NCBI GenBank assembly: GCA_937942875.1
Contig: CALEBT010000066.1
Span: 1 to 41,144 of the forward strand
DNA: 41,144 nt
Direction of reading: 5' to 3'
DNA from: an uncultured Ignavibacterium sp.
GTDB lineage: Bacteria; Bacteroidota; Ignavibacteria; Ignavibacteriales; Ignavibacteriaceae
Below the pieces are notes generated by a model that did no database searches, had not been told where the DNA came from, and saw only the letters and a list, made by a program, of their open reading frames with translations. Position 1 is the first letter of the stretch; each line of letters begins with the position of its first letter. Positions 18,157-27,587 of this stretch are shown here, one piece after another. The translations under genes and the position numbers were made by a program.

Positions 18157-19623
18157 ATGATGAACTACAGAATTCAACTTTGTATATCAGTTTTTATGGC
18201 ATTCCTGTTCATCAATTCGATTTCATTTGCTCAAAAAATAGACGCTGATTTATACAAAAAATATTCTGATTATTTAGAAAAGTACTATCAGACTAAAAGA
18301 ATACCTTCTATTTCTGCCGGAGTATTAAAAGATGGTATAATACAATGGTTAGATGCAAAAGGACAGATAGATTTAGAAACATTTACCTCAGCCAGAACAA
18401 CATCTCTTTACCGGATTGCTTCAATAACTAAAGCAATCACTGCAGTTGCTGTTATGCAATTATATGAAAAAGGACGAATTAGTCTCGATGTGGATATTAG
18501 CACATACGTTCCATACTTCCCGCAAAAAAAATGGAAAGTAACGGTAAGGAATTTATTAAATCATACTAGTGGAATTCGTTCCTATAAAAACGAAGAAGAG
18601 TTTAACAGCAAAATGTTTTATTCTTCCACAAAAGATGCTGTTATGACCTTTGCAAAAGACGATTTAATATTTGAACCCGGAACAAATTATAATTATTCTT
18701 CTTTGGGATATTCACTTCTTGCTGCACTGATTGAAAATATAACTAAAATGAGTTTCGAAGTATATCTTAGAAAAGAAATTTTTCAGGTTGCTAATATGAA
18801 AGCAACCCGGATTGATAGACAGCGTGATATAATTTTTGAAAGAGCAAAAGGATATGAAAAATCTCCGGACAGAAAGTTTATAAACTCTCCGCTGGCAGAT
18901 TTGAGTATAAAAGTTGCCGGCGGGGGATTGATATCAACTTCTGAAGATATACTTCTTTTCGCTAAAGCACTTTTGGAAGAAAAGCTGATTTCTAAATCAA
19001 CTTTGGAAGAAATGACAAAACCTGTAGTGCTAAAAAATGGCAAAAGATTTAATTATGGTTTTGGCTTTTCTCTATCTGATCCTAATGATTCTTTGAAGTA
19101 TTTCGGACACGATGGAAGAGGCACCGGATTTACTACAGGATTGATAATTGAGCCGTCCTCATCTACTGCTTCAGTTTTTTTTATAAATGTACGTGATAGG
19201 AACTTAGGAAACCCTGCACGAGATTTATTATTGCTTTCAAAAGGTTATAATAATATCTCTATTACTCAAACTGTTGCTGATTTCCTCTTTGATAAATATT
19301 ATTCAGGTGGTATAGACTCGGTTATTTCATCATTTAATTTTATTTACGATAATAGTAAAGACGACTTCAATTTATCTGATGAAGAGTGTGCGTATTTTGG
19401 ACAGGCTTTAGTTGAAATAAGATCAATCGTTGATGCGATAAGATATCTAAGAATGTTAAACAGAAAAATTCCGAACTCTTTTCCAATATTAAAAGCTCTT
19501 GGTAATGCTTATTTCAGAGATGGCAATAATGGGTTTGCTCTCAGATATTTAAGAGAGGCTCAATTGATTAAACCGGATGATTCTCAAGTAAACAGAATGA
19601 TAAATGTTCTTAGCAGACGTTAA
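18157..19623 (+). CDS. exported beta-lactamase-fold serine hydrolase with TPR tail
   Basis: A 488-residue class C beta-lactamase/esterase family protein. It has a signal peptide (about 1-26, ending ISFAQ). The active-site motifs are S89-I-T-K92, Y180-S-S182 in place of the usual Y-x-N, and H318-D-G320 in place of K-T-G. These substitutions are common in esterase or D-aminopeptidase-like members. Residues about 400-488 look like TPR helices (ALGNAYFRDGNNGFALRYLREA). The substrate cannot be predicted, and true beta-lactamase activity is unlikely from the motifs alone. Confidence 0.85.
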   Translation: MMNYRIQLCISVFMAFLFINSISFAQKIDADLYKKYSDYLEKYYQTKRIPSISAGVLKDGIIQWLDAKGQIDLETFTSARTTSLYRIASITKAITAVAVMQLYEKGRISLDVDISTYVPYFPQKKWKVTVRNLLNHTSGIRSYKNEEEFNSKMFYSSTKDAVMTFAKDDLIFEPGTNYNYSSLGYSLLAALIENITKMSFEVYLRKEIFQVANMKATRIDRQRDIIFERAKGYEKSPDRKFINSPLADLSIKVAGGGLISTSEDILLFAKALLEEKLISKSTLEEMTKPVVLKNGKRFNYGFGFSLSDPNDSLKYFGHDGRGTGFTTGLIIEPSSSTASVFFINVRDRNLGNPARDLLLLSKGYNNISITQTVADFLFDKYYSGGIDSVISSFNFIYDNSKDDFNLSDEECAYFGQALVEIRSIVDAIRYLRMLNRKIPNSFPILKALGNAYFRDGNNGFALRYLREAQLIKPDDSQVNRMINVLSRR

Positions 19624-19640
19624 TTAAAAGTATTAAACAA

Positions 19641-20798
19641 TTGAAAAGTAAAATTATTATAATTGGTCCTGCATACCCTTACAGAGGAGGCAATTCTCTC
19701 TTTGTAACTTTTTTGTACGAAGTTTTATCTGATAATTATCAGGTGCAGATCTTGAATTACAAACTGCTTTATCCAAGTATTCTTTTCCCGGGCAAGACTC
19801 AGTTTGATTTAAGTAATGAAATAAAAAAAATTGATAGTTTGCGAATAGTTAATTCAGTAAATCCATTGAATTGGTTTCAGGTTGCTAACTATATAAATAA
19901 AGCTGATCCGGATTTGATTATATTTGATTGGTGGCATCCGTTCTTTGCATTTTGTCATTTTACGATAAGCAGTTTATTGAATAAAAAACTAAAAGAAAGA
20001 ATTATATTCATTACAGAAAACTTTATATCTCACGAAAAAAACCTGTTTGAAAGCATTCTCACAAAAATTGGATTGAGCAACGCAAAATTCTTTATTGCCC
20101 TCTCTCAGAAAGTTGAAAGTGATCTAAAAGCTATTGCAGGAAAAAGAAAAATCTACCGCTCTGAACTTCCGGTTTACAATCACTTAAAGGGAAAGGAAAA
20201 TCAAAAAAATGAAATAAGAAAGAGATTCAACTTTTCAGAAACGGATAAAGTATTATTGTTCTTTGGTTACGTTAGAAAATATAAAGGATTGGATTTGCTG
20301 ATTAGAAGTCTAAAAATTCTCACTGATAACTTCCTTCAATTAAATTTAAAGTTATTAGTTGCTGGTGAGTTTTATGATAACAAAGAAAATTACACCAGAC
20401 TTATTGATGAACTTAACTTGAAAGATAGAGTTATAATCTTCGACGAATATATTCCAAATGAAAAAGTAAAGGAATTTTTTATTGCCTCTGATTTAGTAGT
20501 TCTTCCTTACAGAAATGCAACACAAAGCGGAATTCTAAATCTTTCCTATGGTTTTAATAAACCTGTAGTTGTAACTGATGTTGGAGGTTTGTCTGAATTT
20601 GTAATTCCCGAGTGGACAGGAATTATTGCCAAAGGGGCTAATCCAGAATCTATTAGCGAGGCTATTAAAAGATATTTTGATTTATCAAACAAAGTTAATT
20701 TCGTTGAGAATATTAAGGAATATTGTAGGCGAAATACTTTTAATAGTTTTAGTGAGATTATAAAGAAAATTTTAGATGGGATAGAAGGGAGGAGATAA
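19641..20798 (+). CDS. glycosyltransferase family 4
   Basis: A 385-residue GT-B enzyme. The N-terminal fold starts KSKIIIIGPAYPYRGGNS. The C-terminal nucleotide-sugar domain has DKVLLFFGYVRKYKGLDLL and the GT4 donor-site segment ATQSGILNLSYGFNKPVVV ending in TDVGGLSEFV. It has no signal peptide, so it is probably cytoplasmic or membrane-peripheral and involved in envelope glycan or glycolipid synthesis. The start is TTG at 19641, 17 nt after the hydrolase stop; no ATG lies closer to the conserved N-terminus. It is a lone transferase with no sugar cluster around it. Confidence 0.85.
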   Translation: MKSKIIIIGPAYPYRGGNSLFVTFLYEVLSDNYQVQILNYKLLYPSILFPGKTQFDLSNEIKKIDSLRIVNSVNPLNWFQVANYINKADPDLIIFDWWHPFFAFCHFTISSLLNKKLKERIIFITENFISHEKNLFESILTKIGLSNAKFFIALSQKVESDLKAIAGKRKIYRSELPVYNHLKGKENQKNEIRKRFNFSETDKVLLFFGYVRKYKGLDLLIRSLKILTDNFLQLNLKLLVAGEFYDNKENYTRLIDELNLKDRVIIFDEYIPNEKVKEFFIASDLVVLPYRNATQSGILNLSYGFNKPVVVTDVGGLSEFVIPEWTGIIAKGANPESISEAIKRYFDLSNKVNFVENIKEYCRRNTFNSFSEIIKKILDGIEGRR

Positions 20799-20871
20799 GT
20801 TAAATTGTTATTATATGTTTGGACTGCATTTTATTAGTAAATAACTTTTACTGCAATAACTATTTTATACA

Positions 20872-21063
20872 TTATAGAACTTTATCAATGTTTTTATAAT
20901 CCCCAGCTTTATATTCTTCTCTTGCTTCCTTAATTGAATGAAGATAATCCTTGCTTGAAAAAGCCCTCAAATCTTCAAGATATTCTTCAATTGTCTCCTG
21001 AACAGTTTTAGTAATTAAACTTTTTAATTCTTCAACGGTTAATTCACTGATTTTAGTATCCGG
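20872..21063 (-). pseudogene. remnant of a small acidic (antitoxin-like) gene lacking a start codon
   Basis: The minus strand has 63 open codons. They begin with CCG right after an in-frame TAA (21064-21066) and end at TAA 20872-20874. The sequence is strongly protein-like: DTKISELTVEELKSLI, then ETIEEYLEDLRAFSS, then REEYKAGDYKNIDKVL. It resembles small acidic antitoxin-type proteins of the ISELTVEE kind. No ATG, GTG or TTG is available in frame near the beginning, so the start appears lost. No toxin gene adjoins it. Confidence 0.5.
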
Positions 21064-21102
21064 TTAACTATCCTTTTCAAGGATTTGATTTTTCTTTTGT
21101 AC

Positions 21103-21329
21103 CTATTTTGATAAATATTTCTGGAAATTAAAGGTAAGGCTATCTTTAATAACTAAAATCTTTCTCTTTTTAAGAGAAGGGATTGGCTTTCCTACAGCGA
21201 TCCTGCTCTTGGCCTTTAAAGGTATTTTTTCGGAAATGGATTCCACTATTTCGCCAACTTCTTAACCATTCTGTCAATTTTCTGTGACGGAATATCCTGT
21301 AGGTGTCTTTCAAAGATAAAAAGTATTTT
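21103..21329 (-). pseudogene. frameshifted gene fragment, family unknown
   Basis: Two minus-strand frames join across one indel. The upstream frame (21329-21246) reads FERHLQDIPSQKIDRMVKKL and ends in a stop. The other frame picks up at once with EIVESISEKIPLKAKSRI and runs to a stop at 21103-21105. The join falls at about 21240-21250, where one missing base would restore VKKLGEIVESIS. No start codon is visible. I do not recognise the family. Together with the adjacent remnant it suggests a decayed insertion. Confidence 0.4.
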
Positions 21330-21378
21330 TTACTGATTATTTCAAATCAATAAAATATCTATAAAGTTTTGACTTACT

Positions 21379-23802
21379 CTAATTCACCTTTACAATTACC
21401 ATTGTCATATCATCGTGTTGCTGAGTCTTTCCGATGAATTTCTTTACCTCATTAACCAAAATATCTAAAAGTGCTTTTGATGATTCATAAGAATATTTAT
21501 TCACAATTTCTATAATTCTCTCCAATCCAAATTCTTTTTCGTTTTTATCCATAGCCTCAGTAAAACCATCAGTATAGAATATGAATGTTTTACCTTTGCT
21601 CAAAGTTTCAGTATGATCTTGGATTATTTGTTTGAATAAATTTCCTTTTTCTAATCCAAGAGCTAATCCTCGAGGTGAAACTAATTTTACATTGCCTGAT
21701 GCTTCAACTACAAGAACGGGATTATGACCAGCACGTGCAATTTTCATTTCGTTTTTATCAAGATCAATAATAGCATAAATCATACTGATGAATCTGCCAC
21801 GATCAACATTTTCATAAAAGAGTTCATTCATCTCAGTCAAAACTTCTGAAGGGGAGTCAGATTTTTTTGCAATTGCTTTTATAAAACCTTTTGCTAAAGT
21901 CATATAAAAAGATGCTTGTGTTCCTTTGCCTGATACATCACCGATTACTATTCCCATTTTGTTATCAGTAATTTTTATGAAATCGTAGTAATCGCCACCA
22001 ACTTCAAAAGCAGGAATACATAAAGAAGATATTTCAATTCCTTTCAGTGCTGGATTCTTTTTAGGAAGAAAACCTGCCTGAACAATTCTTGCTACTTCAA
22101 GTTCTTTTTTAAGGCGTTGTCTTTCAGTGATATTTTCAACGAATTTTGGCGCTAAAGATTCATAATCAATTTCTTTATCTCGTTTGAATATCAAAAAAAA
22201 TCCTAATGACATCCATACCAGAGAATAAAGTATTACTTCAGTGAATTTATAATTATAAATATCAATTCCTTCAAAAACACTAATCTTCATAAAGAATATA
22301 AAAATCAGAAAAGAAAAGATTGTGGTAAGAATATCTGTTTTTACAAGTATTATCGAGATAATCAATCCGACAACAAAACTCAGGAAAATACTTAAATATA
22401 GAGGAGTAAAGCCAAAGTAAAAAAATAGCGAAAAGAAAAGAGAATTTAGAATTACGAATGCTATTTCGTCTTTAATAAATCTTTTTATACTTCCCGATAT
22501 AAAAAATATCAGAACGATTATCATAACTGCATAGGAATTGAAAGCTGAATTAAATGCAGTTAAAACCGGTAATGATGCGGATATAAAATCAGGATTAAGA
22601 AAATCTTTCTTTGTAAGATTAATCAGGAAATAAGCACTTTGAAATTTGAAAACTATTAAAACAATTCCGGCAATGGCTGCACCAAAAACAATAGAATTCA
22701 CAATTGCAATTCCAACTTTACTATGTAGAAAATATTTTTTGAATAGAAGGTCTATTGAAATAAACTTTTCATTCCATATCTCTCTGCAGAATGATTCTCC
22801 AACAGCCCAAACAATTACAGAAATCAGCATAATAAAAACTCCGCCAAGCAATATTCCTAAAAGAAATTCAATCCTGAAATTTGATGCTGTTTCGATGTAT
22901 TGATCAGTTGCAAAAGCTAATAATATTAAAATACCTGGAACAATCCCTCGCTTTAAACTAATCTCATAGGATTTCAGTCTTTTAATTCCGACAACGATTA
23001 CCAGAACAATTACGATTAGAACAAAAAGAACAATACTAACTATTTCATAAATATCGTTTTCATTTGATTTGATACTGTTCTCGAAGTTAAGCTTTATTTC
23101 ATAATTTTTAACAACATTTCCTGTGAGGACAGCTTCCAGAGTTATATTTTGCTTTTCCTTGTTATTGTTGCTCCAGAAAAATCTATATTCTTTATAGGCA
23201 TCTTTATCAGAGAATTCCTGCTTATTTATTCGGAAAGAAAAGTCAGAGCTTACAGAATTGGATTCCTCATTAAATTTAATAAAAGTGGATAGTCTGCTTA
23301 TAAAGTTTTCAATGTATGCTAAAGCTGAGTCAGGTTCAAAGTTCTGTTTAATAAGTTTTTCATCAAAATCGTTACTGAAACCAATAAGATTCCCTTGTTG
23401 AGAAAACTTTAGACTAATGTTATGATAATTTCTTAGCTCTGCTTCCGAAGGATTTCCACTGATAGTCACACTTTCTTTTTTATCGCCTGTAAAATCAATT
23501 TCCCATAAGTAAGAGAATTCATTATTCCTGAGAATATTATTTGCTTCATCAAATTTTAGTTCGTCTCTCAGGGTGCTGATTAAAATATGATTTCTCTTTA
23601 AGGATAATCGGTAATTATCGTCCTTCTTATCAATAGATAATGATTTATAAATCTCTTTTGACTTCTTAATAATTTCATCTCTGTTAGTGTTTAAATTAAT
23701 TCCACCATCAAGATGATAATCAGGCACTAAAAGTTTAATTACAAGGATTGATAAGAAAAAAATTGATAAAGAAAAAATTAGAAATTTGATTTTATTAAAC
23801 AT
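21379..23802 (-). CDS. membrane PP2C-type (SpoIIE-like) serine/threonine phosphatase
   Basis: An 807-residue inner-membrane protein. The start is placed at the ATG ending at 23802 (MFNKIKFLIF), because an upstream ATG at 23868 adds a second hydrophobic stretch without an RBS. Order: one N-terminal membrane helix, about 220 residues of probably periplasmic sequence, a cluster of about 10 membrane helices (about 255-555), a short linker, and a C-terminal SpoIIE phosphatase domain (about 570-807). The domain shows VGGDYYDF, IGDVSGKG, ARAGHNPVL and the metal-binding HDDMT near the end. Such proteins usually act on STAS-domain antagonists in partner-switch pathways. No STAS or anti-sigma kinase gene is nearby. 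Confidence 0.9.
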   Translation of the reverse strand: MFNKIKFLIFSLSIFFLSILVIKLLVPDYHLDGGINLNTNRDEIIKKSKEIYKSLSIDKKDDNYRLSLKRNHILISTLRDELKFDEANNILRNNEFSYLWEIDFTGDKKESVTISGNPSEAELRNYHNISLKFSQQGNLIGFSNDFDEKLIKQNFEPDSALAYIENFISRLSTFIKFNEESNSVSSDFSFRINKQEFSDKDAYKEYRFFWSNNNKEKQNITLEAVLTGNVVKNYEIKLNFENSIKSNENDIYEIVSIVLFVLIVIVLVIVVGIKRLKSYEISLKRGIVPGILILLAFATDQYIETASNFRIEFLLGILLGGVFIMLISVIVWAVGESFCREIWNEKFISIDLLFKKYFLHSKVGIAIVNSIVFGAAIAGIVLIVFKFQSAYFLINLTKKDFLNPDFISASLPVLTAFNSAFNSYAVMIIVLIFFISGSIKRFIKDEIAFVILNSLFFSLFFYFGFTPLYLSIFLSFVVGLIISIILVKTDILTTIFSFLIFIFFMKISVFEGIDIYNYKFTEVILYSLVWMSLGFFLIFKRDKEIDYESLAPKFVENITERQRLKKELEVARIVQAGFLPKKNPALKGIEISSLCIPAFEVGGDYYDFIKITDNKMGIVIGDVSGKGTQASFYMTLAKGFIKAIAKKSDSPSEVLTEMNELFYENVDRGRFISMIYAIIDLDKNEMKIARAGHNPVLVVEASGNVKLVSPRGLALGLEKGNLFKQIIQDHTETLSKGKTFIFYTDGFTEAMDKNEKEFGLERIIEIVNKYSYESSKALLDILVNEVKKFIGKTQQHDDMTMVIVKVN

Positions 23803-23846
23803 TTCAAAGCGAATTATTTTTATTAAAAAAAGCATTTGAAAAATGA

Positions 23847-23854
23847 TATTTTTG
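23847..23854 (+). promoter_or_regulatory. possible -7 element for the Sel1-repeat gene
   Basis: TATTTTTG matches TAnnTTTG and would start transcription about 30 nt before the gene. No TTG lies 19-20 nt upstream. Confidence 0.3.
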
Positions 23855-23890
23855 TTATAGATATACAAATAATTAATTATCAGGCGTTTA

Positions 23891-25447
23891 TTGCTTTTAC
23901 GAGTCTTAATTTTTTTTGTTTTATTTCTTATTACAGTTTTTTCTCAGGATACAACTTATAGTCTTGCATTCAAGAAAAACCGACCTGTTGAAAGACATCC
24001 TGTTTTTTACAGACCTGATTTATCATATCAGATTCTTCAGCAATTCAGGCTGATACAGCAGGCAAATTCAGGAGATCCTATTGCTCAGCACGAATTGGGA
24101 CTTCGTTTGCTTTTCGGCGATGGAATTGCTGCAGATACCTCTTCGGCAGTTTACTGGATAAAAAGAGCAGCTTTACAGAATCTGAATGCTGCTCAATACA
24201 ATTATGCTTTAATGCTGCTAAATGGAATTGGTGTGGAATGGGATCCTTTCGAAGCTTTTAAGTTTTTTAGAAATGCATCTTTGCAGAATTTTGCTCCTGC
24301 TCAGTATATAACCGGAATTCTTTACACAGATAATCTTATTGTTCCTCGTGATTGGAGACAAGCCTTTTACTGGATAAATAAATCAAAATCAAATGGATAT
24401 ACAGTTGAAGAAGAAATAATTAAGATGCTTGAATCTAAATTACCTGATTCATTCAAGGATTCTTTGAATAATAAACAAGTCTCTTATGCTGATGAGAAAG
24501 TTAAACAAAATTCAGATAATGATTCTCATCAGGAATATTCTTCTCAATCTGTTGATGAGTCAATTGGTTTGAGTTTCATAGATTTTGACTTAAAGGAAAA
24601 AGATAAATCAATCAGTGAAGAAGAACTTATAAAAGATATTTTACTTACTAATATTGTTAAAGATAGTCTGATCACTAATGTTAAAACGATAGATGATTTC
24701 ATAAATATTTATGGCTTTGAAAATTTTTTAGCTTTGGCTAAATATGATATACCTGAAGCTCTCACATTATTAGGTTATTTGCATAAACAAGGTAAATTTG
24801 TTGAGAAAGATAATTTGAAAGCTGTAGAATTATTTATCCTTGCAATAAAATATGATTCTCCAAAAGCACCATTGTTTTTGTTAGATTTAATTCAGAATAA
24901 ACAATTTATTCAATCACTCAAAAATGAATTGAACAATAAAAACAACATTGCAAAATTTGTTTGGTATGGTCTTGCTCGATTTGGATTTATTGATGAAATA
25001 ATCTTAAGAGATGCTTACGAATTGCTTAATGAAGCAGCAAAGAATCAGCACTTAAATTCTATAAATGAACTTGCATTAAACTATTATGTAGGTAACTATC
25101 TTCAAAAGGACGAACGGAGAGCCGTAGAGCTCTGGAAATATGCTGAAAGTTTGGGAAGTAAAGAAGCAACAATTAGAATTTTACTTTCAAAGATTTTCGA
25201 TGAATCTGAAAAAGTAGATAAAAACATTATTAATTCTATGCTGAATTTTGAAGAAAAAGGCTCAATTTTAGCTCAGGTCGCATTAGGATTTTGTTACGAA
25301 AAGGGGAGAGGTACCAGAATTAATAAAGCTCTTTCAGCTAAGTTCTATCGTAAAGCAGCACAAAGAGGAAATCTTTTCGCTTTCGAGAGATTGAAAAATC
25401 TTTATGACAGTATAAGACCAAATTTATCCGAATTCAGAGTAAATTAA
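23891..25447 (+). CDS. exported Sel1-like repeat protein
   Basis: A 518-residue protein with an N-terminal hydrophobic signal (LLRVLIFFVLFLITVFSQ) and Sel1/TPR-like repeats in two blocks, about 50-165 and 270-510. Typical repeat units are AQHELGLRLLFGDGIAADTS and AQVALGFCYEKGRGTRINK. A polar linker (about 165-260) separates the blocks. Sel1 proteins are scaffolds for protein contacts; the partner is unknown. The start is uncertain. TTG at 23891 is used, but the frame is open back to an ATT at 23876, which would add I-R-R and give a better-charged signal peptide. It is divergent from the PP2C phosphatase and 2 nt from the next gene. Confidence 0.8.
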   Translation: MLLRVLIFFVLFLITVFSQDTTYSLAFKKNRPVERHPVFYRPDLSYQILQQFRLIQQANSGDPIAQHELGLRLLFGDGIAADTSSAVYWIKRAALQNLNAAQYNYALMLLNGIGVEWDPFEAFKFFRNASLQNFAPAQYITGILYTDNLIVPRDWRQAFYWINKSKSNGYTVEEEIIKMLESKLPDSFKDSLNNKQVSYADEKVKQNSDNDSHQEYSSQSVDESIGLSFIDFDLKEKDKSISEEELIKDILLTNIVKDSLITNVKTIDDFINIYGFENFLALAKYDIPEALTLLGYLHKQGKFVEKDNLKAVELFILAIKYDSPKAPLFLLDLIQNKQFIQSLKNELNNKNNIAKFVWYGLARFGFIDEIILRDAYELLNEAAKNQHLNSINELALNYYVGNYLQKDERRAVELWKYAESLGSKEATIRILLSKIFDESEKVDKNIINSMLNFEEKGSILAQVALGFCYEKGRGTRINKALSAKFYRKAAQRGNLFAFERLKNLYDSIRPNLSEFRVN

Positions 25448-25449
25448 AT

Positions 25450-26592
25450 ATGGAATTAACATCAAAGCTTCCGGGCGTTAGTACTAGTATTTTTGCAATT
25501 ATGTCAGAAATGGCAAATCGTTATAATGCAATTAACTTGTCACAGGGTTTCCCTGATTTTGATTTAAACCCTGAACTGATTGAGTTAGTTAATCATTATA
25601 TGAAAAAAGGATTTAATCAATATGCACCAATGCCCGGAATACTTGAATTAAGAAAAAGTATCTCCGAAAAAATATTAAATCTATATAGTCATTTTTATAA
25701 TCCGGAAAGTGAAATCACAATAACCGCAGGAGCAACTCAGGCGCTTTATACTGCAATCTCTGTTGTTGTTAACTCAGGTGATGAAGTAATAATGTTTGAA
25801 CCGGTTTATGACTCTTATGCTCCCTCAGTTTTAGTAAATGGTGGTAAACCTGTTTTTGTTAAACTAAATCAAAGTGATTATTCAATTCCCTGGGATGAGG
25901 TTGAAAATAAAATAACAGAAAAAACAAAAGCTATAATCATTAACTCACCTCATAATCCTACCGGTAAAGTTATAAATCAAGAGGATATAATTTGTTTGGA
26001 AAATATTTTGAAAGAAAAAGATATCGTCTTAATAAGTGATGAAGTATATGAACATATTGTATTCGATTCAAAAAGGCACATTAGTATTTGTGAGTCTGAA
26101 ATCCTGTCTGAAAAGAGTTTTATTATTTCATCTTTCGGAAAGACTTTTCACACAACCGGCTGGAAAATTGGTTACTGTGCTGCTCCTGAATATTTAACAA
26201 AAGAATTTAGAAAACTTCATCAGTTTATTGTGTTTGCTGTGAACACTCCGATTCAATATGCCTATGTGGATTTTCTGAAGAACCCCGGGAATTATCTTTT
26301 GGTAAATAAATTTTATCAGCAAAAGAGAGATTATTTCAGAAATAAAATTAAAGATTCACGATTCAGAATCCTTGATACTGAGGGTACATATTTTCAATTG
26401 CTGGATTATTCTTCTATCTCCGAAAAAAATGATTTTGAATTTTCACAATATCTCACCAAAGAAATTGGTGTTGCCGTTATTCCATTGTCGCCATTTTACA
26501 ATTCTTATTATAATGATAAAATAATAAGAATCTGTTTTGCAAAACGAGATGAAATATTAAATGAAGCTTCGGAAAAATTATTGAAGGCTTAA
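25450..26592 (+). CDS. PLP-dependent aminotransferase, methionine aminotransferase-like
   Basis: Fold-type I class I/II aminotransferase of 380 residues. The PLP lysine is K231 in SSFGKTFHTTGWKIGY, a context closely matching E. coli YbdL, which prefers methionine. Other conserved parts are NLSQGFPDF, NSPHNPTGK (N168 region) and the SDEVYEHIVF Asp/Tyr pair. Kynurenine/glutamine transaminase activity is an alternative in this subfamily. It starts 2 nt after the Sel1 gene and ends 2 nt before the CDF gene, so the three form an operon. Confidence 0.88.
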   Translation: MELTSKLPGVSTSIFAIMSEMANRYNAINLSQGFPDFDLNPELIELVNHYMKKGFNQYAPMPGILELRKSISEKILNLYSHFYNPESEITITAGATQALYTAISVVVNSGDEVIMFEPVYDSYAPSVLVNGGKPVFVKLNQSDYSIPWDEVENKITEKTKAIIINSPHNPTGKVINQEDIICLENILKEKDIVLISDEVYEHIVFDSKRHISICESEILSEKSFIISSFGKTFHTTGWKIGYCAAPEYLTKEFRKLHQFIVFAVNTPIQYAYVDFLKNPGNYLLVNKFYQQKRDYFRNKIKDSRFRILDTEGTYFQLLDYSSISEKNDFEFSQYLTKEIGVAVIPLSPFYNSYYNDKIIRICFAKRDEILNEASEKLLKA

Positions 26593-26594
26593 TT

Positions 26595-27587
26595 ATGGAT
26601 AAAAACTATCAAAAAAGAAAAGCCGCATACATTTCATTGATTATCGGATTTTTAATGTTCAGCGGAAAAATTACAGCTTACTTAATAACAGGTTCTGCTG
26701 CAATATTTTCAGATGCTTTGGAATCAATTGTCCATATATTTGCCACAGGAATGGCTCTTTTCAGTATCTATCTGAGTTCAAAACCGGCAGATGAATCACA
26801 CTTTTATGGTCACGGAAATGTTGAATATTTCTCTGCCGGAATAGAAGGGATATTGATTATAGTTGCTGCATTGGCAATTATCTATGAAAGCGTTAATGCT
26901 TTGGTAACAGGCATTGAAATTCAAAAGTTAGATGTAGGAATCATAATCATCTCAGGGGCAGGATTTATTAATCTTTTTTTAGGACTTTTTCTAATCAGAG
27001 TCGGGAAAAAAACAGATTCGCTCACTCTTGTTGCTGATGGAAAACACGTGTTAACCGATTCGGTAACCAGCATTGGAGTAATAATAGCCCTTGGAATAGT
27101 TTTACTTACAGACATAAAAGAGCTTGATCCTATCCTTGCAATAATTATTGCCGCAAATATCCTTTTCACAGGTTTTAAACTTATTAAAGAATCAGTATCA
27201 GGTTTGATGAATGAGACTGATCAAAAAACATTAGAATCTATTACGAGTATTATAATCGAATCGAAAAGAAATTATTGGATAGATGTCCACCAAATGAGAT
27301 TCTGGAAATCTGCTAATAAACTTTTCCTCGATTTCCATTTAATCCTTCCTTTTTATTTTTCAATAAAGCAATCACATCAGGAAGAAGAATATATTGCTAA
27401 AAAAGTTAAAGAAGAATTTCCTGAGTCAGAGGTAAAAATTCATTTTGATTATTGTTGGGATGATTTATGTTCATATTGCCTGACAGAAAATTGTGAATTT
27501 CGTAAAGCAAACTTTTCTAATAAAATAATTTGGAATAAAGAAAAAATTTTAGGAAAGACAGTCATTCCTGCACCGAGGTCTGAATAG
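26595..27587 (+). CDS. cation diffusion facilitator transporter with C-terminal cysteine cluster
   Basis: A 330-residue inner-membrane divalent metal exporter of the CDF family. About six membrane helices occupy roughly 10-200. The transport site includes D40 (IFSDALES) in helix 2 and H151/D155 (GKHVLTDS) in helix 5; S44 sits where many members have a second Asp. A cytoplasmic ferredoxin-like domain follows. The last ~45 residues carry C-W-D-D-L-C-S-Y-C-x4-C, an extension outside the basic CDF plan that could bind or sense metal. Its 3' end overlaps the convergent MFS gene by 26 bp. Confidence 0.9.
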   Translation: MDKNYQKRKAAYISLIIGFLMFSGKITAYLITGSAAIFSDALESIVHIFATGMALFSIYLSSKPADESHFYGHGNVEYFSAGIEGILIIVAALAIIYESVNALVTGIEIQKLDVGIIIISGAGFINLFLGLFLIRVGKKTDSLTLVADGKHVLTDSVTSIGVIIALGIVLLTDIKELDPILAIIIAANILFTGFKLIKESVSGLMNETDQKTLESITSIIIESKRNYWIDVHQMRFWKSANKLFLDFHLILPFYFSIKQSHQEEEYIAKKVKEEFPESEVKIHFDYCWDDLCSYCLTENCEFRKANFSNKIIWNKEKILGKTVIPAPRSE

